Part shown: one piece after another, positions 1 through 7,035 of the stretch | Layout of the letters: each line of letters opens with the position of its first letter | How positions within the stretch are numbered: position 1 is the first letter of the stretch | Assembly (NCBI GenBank): GCA_963787195.1 | Contig: CAWBCI010000009.1 | Location: forward strand, 1 to 7,177 | Direction of reading: 5' to 3' | DNA: 7,177 nucleotides | Source: CAWBCI01 sp963787195 | Lineage (GTDB): Bacteria > Bacteroidota > Bacteroidia > Bacteroidales > JAGOPY01 | Notes under the pieces: generated by a model | The model's database searches: none | The model's input: only the letters and a program-made list of their open reading frames with translations | What the model was told of the DNA's origin: nothing | Made by a program: the position numbers and the translations under genes

Positions 1-1
1 A

Positions 2-2614
2 GCCCTTTCTGAAAAAGTGGCCCGCAAAAGAGTTCTTACGAAAAATACCCTAAAGCTGAAAGTAGGGGAGAAGGTCGACCTGGACTTTGTGGCGGAACTG
101 CTGGTGGAACATGATTTTGAAAGAGAGGATTTTGTTTATGAGCCCGGGCAGTTTTCAATCCGCGGCGGCATCCTGGATGTATTCTCTTACGCTTATGACA
201 AGCCTTTCCGTATCGAATTCTTTGGGGAAGAAGTCGAATCCATCCGGAGCTTTGATCCGGCCAGCCAGCTTTCGGTAAGCAAACTCGACAATATTACCAT
301 TCTTCCCAACCTGAATAGTAAAATTGAAATAGAAAGTTCCGAGTCATTGATTGCCTTCCTCCCCGATACTGCCCTGACCTGGATCGAGGATATTCATTCG
401 GCGGTTGAGATCATCCGGGAACAAAAAAATAAAGTGAATGACCTGATCATAGAAGATATCGAAGGTGCTTACCCGAAAAACCTGAAGGATCATTTTCTGA
501 CTACAGATGAATTTCAGAGAGATATCCTGGAACATCCACTTATTGAGTTTGGTTTACAGTCTTATTTTCAGGATAAAACAAGCATACAATTCAACATTCT
601 TCCCCAGCCTTCATTCAATAAGAATTTCGATCTTCTGATCAGTAACCTGGAAGATAATTCAAGGGAAGGCATCCGGAATTTCATCCTTTCCGATAATCCC
701 AAACAGGTTGAACGTATTTATTCCATATTTGAAGATATCCGCAACCGGCCGGGTGAAAGCCAGCAATTTGAGTTTACCACCCTGAATATTTCCCTGCACG
801 AGGGATTTGTGGACCGGGACCGTAAAGTAGCCTGCTATACCGATCATCAGATTTTCGAACGCTATCATAAATTTCAGCTGAAAGACAGTTACAAAACCCG
901 GGAAGCACTGACCCTGAAAGAGCTCTATGACCTGAATCCGGGTGATTATGTGACCCATATTGATCACGGAATAGGACGCTTCGATGGGCTGGAAAAGATA
1001 GAAAACAACGGGAAAATACAGGAGGCCATCCGGATCATCTATAAAAATAATGACCTGCTTTATATCAGCATCCATTCCCTGCACCGTATTGCCAAATATA
1101 TAGGCAAGGATGGGGCCGAACCCGCCATGAACCGCCTGGGTTCCAATGCCTGGAACCGTCTTAAAAACAAGACCAAGTCGAGGGTAAAGGATATTGCCCG
1201 TGAACTCATCAGGCTTTATGCTGAAAGGAAAAAAGCCGAAGGTTTCCAGTTTGCCCCGGATACTTACTTGCAAAATGAGCTGGAAGCATCTTTCATTTAT
1301 GAAGATACCCCTGACCAGATCAAAAGTACTGCCGATGTGAAAGTGGATATGGAAAAGCCTCATCCCATGGACCGTCTTATTTGCGGCGATGTTGGATTTG
1401 GCAAGACCGAGATTGCTGTAAGAGCCGCCTTTAAAGCCGTTACCGACAGTAAGCAGGTGGCTATTCTGGTGCCTACAACCATTCTTGCACTTCAGCATTA
1501 CAAGACATTCAGCGAACGCCTGAAGGATTTTCCATGCAAGGTGGATTATATAAACCGCTTTAAAAGCGCCAAAGCCCAGAAAGAAACCTTAAAGGAACTC
1601 AAGGAAGGTAAAGTTGATATTTTGATAGGAACCCATCGTCTGATAAGTAAAGATGTGAAATTTAAGGACCTGGGATTGCTGGTTATCGATGAAGAGCAGA
1701 AATTCGGGGTAGCGGCTAAGGAAAAGCTGAAGCAGATCAAAGTAAATGTGGATACACTTACATTAACGGCTACCCCGATTCCCCGGACACTGCAGTTTTC
1801 AATGATGGGTGCTAGAGATCTTTCGGTCATCAATACGGCACCTCCTAACCGTTATCCCATACAGACCGAGATCCGGACTTTCGGAGAAGAAGTCATACGG
1901 GAATCTATCATGTACGAAGTTTCCCGCGGGGGGCAGGTCTTTTTTGTCCATAACCGGGTCCAGAATATCCATGATGTGGAAATGATGATCCGGAAATTCT
2001 GTCCGAAAGTGACGGTCGCTGTTGCACATGGACAGATGGACGGTTCCAAACTGGAAAAGGTGATGAGGGATTTTATTGAAGGGGATTATGATGTCCTGTT
2101 AGCGACTACCATCATCGAATCGGGACTGGATATTTCAAACGTAAATACGATTATAATCAACGATGCCCATCATTTTGGTTTGAGTGACCTGCACCAGTTG
2201 AGGGGCAGGGTAGGGCGGTCGAACAAGAGGGCATTCTGTTACCTGCTCTCTCCTCCTGTTTCCGTTCTGACGCCCGAAGCCCGTAAAAGGCTGAAGGCCA
2301 TAGAGGAATTTTCGGAACTCGGGAGCGGCTTCAATATAGCCATGCGGGATCTCGATATAAGGGGCGCAGGAAATATTTTGGGCGCTGAGCAAAGCGGTTT
2401 TATCTCCGATATAGGTTTTGAGATGTACCATAAGATTCTGGATGAGGCTATCGAGGAACTTAAGGAAAGTGATTTCAAAGAGCTCTTTCGCCGAGGAGTT
2501 GAAGAAGGATTTCGTGAAGGACTGCCAGATCGAAACCGATATGGAAATCCTTATTCCCGACTGGTATATCACCAATATCACAGAGCGGATGAGTTTATAC
2601 CGGGAATTGGATAA
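2..2614 (+). CDS. mfd: Transcription-repair coupling factor Mfd, 5'-truncated by window edge and frameshifted near its 3' end
   Basis: Mfd is a cytoplasmic ATP-driven DNA translocase that pushes stalled RNA polymerase off DNA and recruits UvrA to start nucleotide excision repair. The frame is open from base 2; the GTG at 17 is an internal codon, because the upstream codons already read as Mfd, and roughly 110-120 N-terminal residues are missing by comparison with the family. Seen in order: a UvrB-like segment with GQFSIRGGILDVF (about 146-184); the RNA-polymerase-interaction domain starting with GDYVTHIDHGIGRF (941-982); helicase motif I GDVGFGKT (1385-1408); motif II DEEQ (1688-1699); motif III TATPIPRT (1766-1789); ATTIIESGLDISN (about 2105-2140); and motif VI QLRGRVGR (2195-2218). 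All ATPase motifs are intact. Mfd homology in this frame stops at ...DFKELF (ending 2488). The remaining 41 codons to the TAA at 2612-2614 are out-of-frame sequence. The C-terminal domain continues in another frame from 2490. Identification is very secure; whether the break is real is not. Confidence 0.95.
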   Translation, partial: ALSEKVARKRVLTKNTLKLKVGEKVDLDFVAELLVEHDFEREDFVYEPGQFSIRGGILDVFSYAYDKPFRIEFFGEEVESIRSFDPASQLSVSKLDNITILPNLNSKIEIESSESLIAFLPDTALTWIEDIHSAVEIIREQKNKVNDLIIEDIEGAYPKNLKDHFLTTDEFQRDILEHPLIEFGLQSYFQDKTSIQFNILPQPSFNKNFDLLISNLEDNSREGIRNFILSDNPKQVERIYSIFEDIRNRPGESQQFEFTTLNISLHEGFVDRDRKVACYTDHQIFERYHKFQLKDSYKTREALTLKELYDLNPGDYVTHIDHGIGRFDGLEKIENNGKIQEAIRIIYKNNDLLYISIHSLHRIAKYIGKDGAEPAMNRLGSNAWNRLKNKTKSRVKDIARELIRLYAERKKAEGFQFAPDTYLQNELEASFIYEDTPDQIKSTADVKVDMEKPHPMDRLICGDVGFGKTEIAVRAAFKAVTDSKQVAILVPTTILALQHYKTFSERLKDFPCKVDYINRFKSAKAQKETLKELKEGKVDILIGTHRLISKDVKFKDLGLLVIDEEQKFGVAAKEKLKQIKVNVDTLTLTATPIPRTLQFSMMGARDLSVINTAPPNRYPIQTEIRTFGEEVIRESIMYEVSRGGQVFFVHNRVQNIHDVEMMIRKFCPKVTVAVAHGQMDGSKLEKVMRDFIEGDYDVLLATTIIESGLDISNVNTIIINDAHHFGLSDLHQLRGRVGRSNKRAFCYLLSPPVSVLTPEARKRLKAIEEFSELGSGFNIAMRDLDIRGAGNILGAEQSGFISDIGFEMYHKILDEAIEELKESDFKELFRRGVEEGFREGLPDRNRYGNPYSRLVYHQYHRADEFIPGIG
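2483..2492 (+). other. Frameshift site in mfd (one extra base)
   Basis: The main frame reads GAG CTC TTT CGC CGA, while Mfd homology resumes as GCC GAG GAG from 2490. Skipping one base, most simply the C at 2489, gives ...ELF-AEEL... with no residue lost. The site is not a long homopolymer. It could be an assembly indel, a true mutation, or, least likely, programmed +1 slippage of tRNA-Phe from TTT to TTC. Confidence 0.88.
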
Positions 2615-2969
2615 TATTGAGAAAGAAGAAAATCTAGCATTGTTTGCAGGGAAGCTTGAAGACCGTTTTGGTCCGGTTCCCAAGGCAACCGCTGAGCTCT
2701 TCAATGCCTTGCGCCTGAGATGGAAAGCGCGCAAGGTCGGCTTTGAAAAAATACTCCTGAAGAATAACCGTTTTGTCGGCTATTTCGTACACAACCAGGA
2801 ATCGCTTTATTACCAGTCGGAAGCCTTCAGTAGTGTATTGAATTATGTAAAAGACAATCCTTCCCGCTGCCGGATGAAAGAAAGCAATGAAAGGCTCAGT
2901 ATTACCTTCCCAAATGTAAAAACCGTAGGGGAGGCGATAAAGATACTGGATGAAGTGGGAGTTTCTTAA
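2490..2969 (+). CDS. mfd: Mfd C-terminal (TRCF/D7) domain, continuation of mfd after the frameshift
   Basis: This stretch encodes the missing end of Mfd in a frame one base away from the main part. It starts AEELKKDFVKDCQIETD and continues through ILIPDWYI, ERMSLYRELD and EDRFGPVP, which is the usual layout of the TRCF C-terminal domain (D7), and ends at the TAA at 2967-2969. About 159 residues follow the join. Deleting one base at about 2489 makes a continuous protein reading ...DFKELF-AEELKKDF..., with a total length expected for Mfd (about 1,100 aa once the missing N terminus is added). In the family, D7 packs against the UvrA-binding domain D2 and holds the protein in an autoinhibited state. 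The frame is also open upstream, with an ATG at 2418 and a GTG at 2469, but that upstream part is not Mfd-like and the segment is unlikely to be a separate gene. No other damage is seen in this domain. Confidence 0.9.
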   Translation, partial: AEELKKDFVKDCQIETDMEILIPDWYITNITERMSLYRELDNIEKEENLALFAGKLEDRFGPVPKATAELFNALRLRWKARKVGFEKILLKNNRFVGYFVHNQESLYYQSEAFSSVLNYVKDNPSRCRMKESNERLSITFPNVKTVGEAIKILDEVGVS

Positions 2970-2977
2970 TGAGTATT

Positions 2978-3017
2978 GCCTTATTCTTAATAAAAAAAAA
3001 CTACCAGCTAATAAGGC
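2978..3017 (+). terminator. Possible weak terminator or hairpin downstream of mfd
   Basis: GCCTTATT (2978-2985) is repeated inverted as AATAAGGC (3010-3017), beginning 9 bases after the mfd stop codon. The 8-bp stem is perfect, but the loop is long (24 nt, containing a run of nine A at 2992-3000) and no T-run follows on the + strand, so it is not a canonical intrinsic terminator. Position is the main support. Confidence 0.25.
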
Positions 3018-3194
3018 CTGGGCGCTGAATGCTGATTTAATTCCATACTAGAGGCATTTCTTCATTTTCCTTGATTTAGCCTATTATTCAGTCACCTGAT
3101 AGCACTTCACTTATTTTTAGCAATTATCTTAAATGCAAGATTAATTTAAACGCTGTATAAATAGGGAAAGCAATATAAGTAATCCTTTTTTTAG

Positions 3195-3225
3195 TTCAGT
3201 TATTAGTCAAATATGTATAATTTTG
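3195..3225 (+). promoter_or_regulatory. Candidate Bacteroidota-type promoter for the LTD-receptor-nuclease cluster
   Basis: TAATTTTG at 3218-3225 is an exact match to the Bacteroidota -7 consensus TAnnTTTG. A TTC at 3195-3197, 20 bp upstream, is one mismatch from the -33 TTG. The element lies about 33-40 bp before the ATG at 3258, in AT-rich DNA, so transcription would begin roughly 20-25 bp before that start codon. The motif is short and can arise by chance in AT-rich sequence. Apart from this and the inverted repeat near the mfd stop, I see no gene, RNA or repeat in 2970-3257. Confidence 0.45.
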
Positions 3226-3257
3226 TTTTTGAAGTACAACTAAATATTTTAATCATT

Positions 3258-4193
3258 ATGAAAAAACTTTTACTCTTAATTACGGCATCACTCATGGGTT
3301 TCGGGGCTTTTGCCCAGGATTGCTCAGATCTTTTCTTTTCAGAATATGTTATGGGTACAGGGAATGATAAGGCACTAGAGATATATAATCCTACCAACAA
3401 TCCCATTGACCTGAGTCTTTATTCAATAAAGCGTTATTCCAACGGAGCTACCTATCCAACATCAGAATTGCCACTTTCAGGTACAATTCAACCCAAAGAT
3501 GTTGTTGTAGTCACTAACGGACAGACTGATTCAGTTTGGGTTACCAGTGGAGGCGGATATTGGTCACCAGGTATTAGCGAGGTATTATATAATCTCGGTG
3601 ACCTGCATGGATCAGGAGTTTATCCAACACCAATGTATTTTAACGGGGACGACGCTCTCACCCTTGAGACAGCAACAGGGCCGGTTGACATTTTTGGAAA
3701 AATAGGTCAGAAGCCTGAAAATGGCTGGAATGATATACCTCCTACATATGTGGCGGGTACGCAGTTTTGGACTTCTTGGTCAGTGGACCACACTCTCATC
3801 AGAAAGCATTCAGTAAAACATGGGGTAACAGCAATTCCTGCAATTTTTATGATTAATATGGAATGGGATTCATTACCTATAAATGTTTTTGATAGCCTTG
3901 GTTCCCATCGTTGTGATTGCGGGTCTACAGGCATATGGGAAAAGAATAATGTTCACTCATTTGTGATGTATCCAAATCCGGTTACAGGAAACACTCTCAG
4001 GCTTAATACAACTGATGATATTTCCTCCATTGAAATTCGGAACACATTGGGCCAGATGATCCGTAGACAAGATTATTCCTCTATAGTACGCGACATAACT
4101 TTCGAAGTAGGAGACCTCATCCAGGGAATGTATATGATAGAGATATATTATAGGGATAAAACTACTGCAGTTCAGAAGTTTATTAAACGGTAA
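3258..4193 (+). CDS. Secreted lamin-tail-domain (LTD) protein with T9SS type A C-terminal sorting domain
   Basis: This 311-aa protein is predicted to be exported and held on or released from the cell surface. Residues 1-19 form a Sec signal peptide (MKKLLLLITASLMGFGAFA, cleavage before Q20). Residues about 24-220 resemble bacterial lamin-tail domains: FFSEYV (26-31), ALEIYNPT (39-46), FNGDDALTL (128-136), DIFGKIGQ (144-151), EWD (202-204) and SLGSHRCDC (213-221). Residues about 236-311 are a T9SS sorting domain with YPNP (238-241), IEIRNTLGQ and a closing QKFIKR. The ATG at 3258 is chosen over the in-frame ATG at 3213 because the signal peptide begins directly there and the earlier ATG lies inside the putative promoter. 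C22 and C219 or C221 could form a disulfide; C22 is not in a lipobox. No nuclease or hydrolase catalytic motif is visible, so binding is likelier than catalysis. Bacterial LTDs often occur fused to or beside extracellular nucleases, which fits the downstream endonuclease-like gene. The receptor gene follows after 54 bp. Confidence 0.85.
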   Translation: MKKLLLLITASLMGFGAFAQDCSDLFFSEYVMGTGNDKALEIYNPTNNPIDLSLYSIKRYSNGATYPTSELPLSGTIQPKDVVVVTNGQTDSVWVTSGGGYWSPGISEVLYNLGDLHGSGVYPTPMYFNGDDALTLETATGPVDIFGKIGQKPENGWNDIPPTYVAGTQFWTSWSVDHTLIRKHSVKHGVTAIPAIFMINMEWDSLPINVFDSLGSHRCDCGSTGIWEKNNVHSFVMYPNPVTGNTLRLNTTDDISSIEIRNTLGQMIRRQDYSSIVRDITFEVGDLIQGMYMIEIYYRDKTTAVQKFIKR

Positions 4194-4207
4194 AGCTTTC
4201 TGCTTTA
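4191..4207 (+). terminator. Small hairpin at the end of the LTD gene
   Basis: TAAAGC (4191-4196, including the stop codon) pairs perfectly with GCTTTA (4202-4207) across a 5-nt loop, and is followed by T-rich DNA (TCTTATTTGCTTACTTATTT). The stem is only 6 bp and AT-rich, so termination would be weak at best. It could act as a partial terminator or as an mRNA 3'-end stabiliser between the secreted protein and the receptor. Confidence 0.3.
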
Positions 4208-4247
4208 TCTTATTTGCTTACTTATTTTCCAAATATTATTTGATCAG

Positions 4248-7031
4248 ATGAAAAAATTGCGCTATTTTTTCTTCGGACTACTTTTACCTCTTTCATTGTT
4301 TTCTCAGGGACTTGTTGAAGGTCGGGTTACAGATGAACTTTCGGGAGAAACCCTAATAGGGGTTAATTTAGTTTACAGTGCCGGAAAAGGCACCGTTACC
4401 GATATAAACGGATATTATTCTATTTCTCTTGCCCCCGGAGAATATGATATCACAGCTTCATATGTTGGCTACCAGCCGGAAACAAAGCATGTTGTTGTTA
4501 CTTCTGGAAAAGTTACAGTGGATTTTGAAATGAAAACCCTTATGCTGAATGAGGTTGAAGTTGTGGGTGATATGGCTCTCTCCAGGCAAACCCCGGTAGC
4601 TTTCAGTACCATTACCCCGGTGAAACTTCAGGAAGAACTTGCATCGCAGGATATTCCTATGATTTTGAATACTACACCTGGAGTATACGCTACCCAACAG
4701 GGTGGAGGCGACGGGGACGCCCGCATAAACATCAGGGGCTTCAGCCAACGGAATGTTGCCGTAATGATCGATGGTATACCTGTAAATGACATGGAAAACG
4801 GGTGGGTTTACTGGTCAAACTGGTTCGGCCTTGACCTGGTTACCCAGAGGATACAGGTGCAAAGAGGGCTTGGAGCGAGTAAGCTTGCCCTACCGTCTGT
4901 GGGTGGTACATTAAATATTATTACTGCAGGTATCGATCAGAAAAGGGAAATTAAATTCAAACAGGAAGTGGTTACCGATGATAATTTCGGATTTGGTCCA
5001 TACTACCGTAGTAGCCTTAGTTTTAATTCAGGCTTACTACCTCATGGATGGGGTGTGACTGCAGCTGCTTCATTTAAAACCGGAACAGGTTGGGTTGACA
5101 GGACTAATACCCTCGGATGGTTTTATTATCTGAAGATCGATAAGAAACTTGGAAATCATATTCTGAGCTTTTCAGCTATGGGGGCCCCCCAGGAACATGG
5201 TCAAAGGAGATATACAAAGCCTATTGCTACTTATGATAGTACTTACGCGCGTGATCTGGGTGTAACTGAACCTCCCAGAGCTTATTTTGATACTAATTAC
5301 CTCAATCCTGATTATATGGTGAATAAGGGAGTAAAATATAATCCGGATTGGGGAGAATATGTCGATAAAAATGGGAATAAAGTTGTCTTGAATGAAAAGA
5401 AGAATTATTATCATAAACCACAGTTTACACTTAGGGATTTCTGGAATATCAATGATAAATTTTATTTATCCACCATACTTTATCTCTCACTTGGCAATGG
5501 TGGAGGCACTTCTTTAAAGAATTCCGTTTTGTCCGGGCAGATTACTCCTGATGGTCAAATCGATTTCCAGAAATATTACGATGATAATACCGGTGGAGCT
5601 TTCGGAGCAATTGATCCCTTATATCCCAACGAATATAAATCATCACAATTTTTACGTTCTCAGGTTAACAATCACAAATGGTACGGTTTACTTTCAACCT
5701 TCAATTATACCCTCAGCGATAAATTCACGCTTTCAGGAGGTCTTGATCTGAGAAGGTACAGAGGTGATCATTATGAAGAAGTTTACGATCTGATCGGCGG
5801 TGATTATATTTTAAATACAGATAATTCTAACAGAGATCCTTTTCAACAAATCAGAGTGGGCGACAGAATTTATTATAATGATGCAGGCATTGTTGAGTGG
5901 GGAGGATTTTTTACCCAATTAGAATATATTTCTGGCCAGTTATCGGCATTTGTGAATCTTACAGGTGCTTATAGCGGATATAAAAAAATTGATTACTTCC
6001 TTCCCAGAGTACTTAGTGTTGGCGATACTACGATGGCTATTGAATGGGGAAGGCCGGTTACATACAATGGAATAACATATAACCAGGATTCACCGGGCCT
6101 TAAGTGGCAGGAGTCGGACTGGTACTGGAAGCCGGGAGCAACGATCAAAGCGGGTGCAAACTACAACCTTTCGGAGCATTCAAATGCATTTGTTAATGCC
6201 GGATATTTGTCGAAAGCACCACAGTTTAACAATGTCTACGATACATATTCAATAGACCTTCTTACCCATATAGAAAATGAAAATATCGCATCTGTAGAGC
6301 TTGGATATACATATTCAAGCAGTTTCTTTTCGCTCAACACAAATGTTTATTATACAGATTGGCGGAATGCTCCGGGCAAACCTGTTTCATATCCGCTTAA
6401 TGTCAATGAGAGAGCATACGGCAATATCCAGGGGATGGACTCCAGGCATATGGGATTAGAGTTTGATTTTGCATGGAAAATAAGGAAAAACCTTCAAATG
6501 GAAGGATTGTTTTCCCTGGGCGACTGGCGCTGGACTTCGTCTGATAGTGTTAAGTTATATAAACTTAATAAGGAATTGGCAAAAGTAGTTTATTTTGATG
6601 CCAGAGGCTTACATGTTGGGGATGCTGCCCAAACCCAAATCGGGGGTAGCCTACGCTGGGCAATTATCAAACCATTGTATGTCAAGGTTCAATTAATGTA
6701 CTTTGACCGATATTATGCAGAATTCAGTCCTTTTGATCTTGACCCAAAAACAAATCCTGCAGGATTTGATCAAAACGGGAACCCAAAAGAAACCTGGATG
6801 ATGCCTTCTTATTATTTGGTAGATCTCCATGTCGGATATTCTTTTAATATTAAAAAAGTAAGGTTCGATTTGCGCATGAGTGTGCTCAACCTCTTGAATA
6901 CGGAATATATATCCGATGCCCGGAATAATGACACCTATTCAGTAACAACCAGGGATAACGATGCTAAGTCGGCTGGAGTGTTCTTCGGCCTTGGAAGAAG
7001 ATTTAATACATCACTAACAATATCTTTTTAA
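4248..7031 (+). CDS. TonB-dependent outer-membrane receptor with N-terminal carboxypeptidase-regulatory-like domain
   Basis: This 927-aa protein is an outer-membrane active importer powered by TonB-ExbBD; the substrate is not identifiable from sequence. Residues 1-19 are a signal peptide (MKKLRYFFFGLLLPLSLFS, then Q20). Residues about 22-97 form a CarboxypepD_reg-like beta-sandwich (GRVTDELSGETLIGVN, GTVTDINGYYSI, SYVGYQ) typical of Bacteroidota receptors. A TonB-box-like stretch NEVEVVGD (101-108) precedes the plug (about 115-228), which contains INIRGFSQRNVAVMIDGIP, DMENGWVYWSNW, QVQRGLGASKLA and VGGTLNIIT. The remaining ~700 residues are the 22-strand barrel, rich in alternating aromatic strands and ending in a terminal phenylalanine (SLTISF), as expected for BAM-dependent insertion. 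The frame is intact throughout. No SusD partner lies next to it and the protein is shorter than typical SusC, so it is not a classical Sus pair, although genes beyond the window are unseen. It probably shares a transcript with the endonuclease-like gene starting 4 bases after its stop. Confidence 0.93.
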   Translation: MKKLRYFFFGLLLPLSLFSQGLVEGRVTDELSGETLIGVNLVYSAGKGTVTDINGYYSISLAPGEYDITASYVGYQPETKHVVVTSGKVTVDFEMKTLMLNEVEVVGDMALSRQTPVAFSTITPVKLQEELASQDIPMILNTTPGVYATQQGGGDGDARINIRGFSQRNVAVMIDGIPVNDMENGWVYWSNWFGLDLVTQRIQVQRGLGASKLALPSVGGTLNIITAGIDQKREIKFKQEVVTDDNFGFGPYYRSSLSFNSGLLPHGWGVTAAASFKTGTGWVDRTNTLGWFYYLKIDKKLGNHILSFSAMGAPQEHGQRRYTKPIATYDSTYARDLGVTEPPRAYFDTNYLNPDYMVNKGVKYNPDWGEYVDKNGNKVVLNEKKNYYHKPQFTLRDFWNINDKFYLSTILYLSLGNGGGTSLKNSVLSGQITPDGQIDFQKYYDDNTGGAFGAIDPLYPNEYKSSQFLRSQVNNHKWYGLLSTFNYTLSDKFTLSGGLDLRRYRGDHYEEVYDLIGGDYILNTDNSNRDPFQQIRVGDRIYYNDAGIVEWGGFFTQLEYISGQLSAFVNLTGAYSGYKKIDYFLPRVLSVGDTTMAIEWGRPVTYNGITYNQDSPGLKWQESDWYWKPGATIKAGANYNLSEHSNAFVNAGYLSKAPQFNNVYDTYSIDLLTHIENENIASVELGYTYSSSFFSLNTNVYYTDWRNAPGKPVSYPLNVNERAYGNIQGMDSRHMGLEFDFAWKIRKNLQMEGLFSLGDWRWTSSDSVKLYKLNKELAKVVYFDARGLHVGDAAQTQIGGSLRWAIIKPLYVKVQLMYFDRYYAEFSPFDLDPKTNPAGFDQNGNPKETWMMPSYYLVDLHVGYSFNIKKVRFDLRMSVLNLLNTEYISDARNNDTYSVTTRDNDAKSAGVFFGLGRRFNTSLTISF

Positions 7032-7035
7032 AATC

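Noticed and set aside
659..1498. 279-codon open frame on the minus strand inside mfd
   Set aside because: It lies antisense to well-conserved Mfd coding sequence, has no recognisable domain, and its length is explained by codon bias of the opposite strand.
2418..2489. Separate gene starting at ATG 2418 ahead of the D7 segment
   Set aside because: The residues between 2418 and 2489 in that frame are not Mfd-like, while the other frame is; the segment is better read as the tail of mfd after a one-base shift.
2135..2734. 199-codon minus-strand open frame spanning the mfd break
   Set aside because: Both flanking + strand frames encode clear Mfd sequence, so this is an antisense shadow; it does not explain the frameshift.
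2970..3257. Small gene, tRNA, ncRNA, riboswitch or CRISPR in the intergenic region
   Set aside because: The region is AT-rich with many stops; I found no repeated units, tRNA-like fold or strong structured element beyond the weak inverted repeat and the promoter-like motif.
3258..3330. Lipoprotein signal on the LTD protein because of Cys22
   Set aside because: The residues before the cysteine (FAQDC) do not form a lipobox; an ordinary signal peptidase I site before Q20 plus a T9SS tail fits better.
5180..5190. GGGGGCCCCCC palindromic tract as a possible indel or regulatory site
   Set aside because: The receptor frame reads through it without disruption and it sits well inside coding sequence; nothing suggests a function.
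4248..7031. SusC-type polysaccharide transporter
   Set aside because: No SusD-like gene is adjacent, the length is below typical SusC, and the neighbours are LTD and nuclease-like rather than glycan enzymes.
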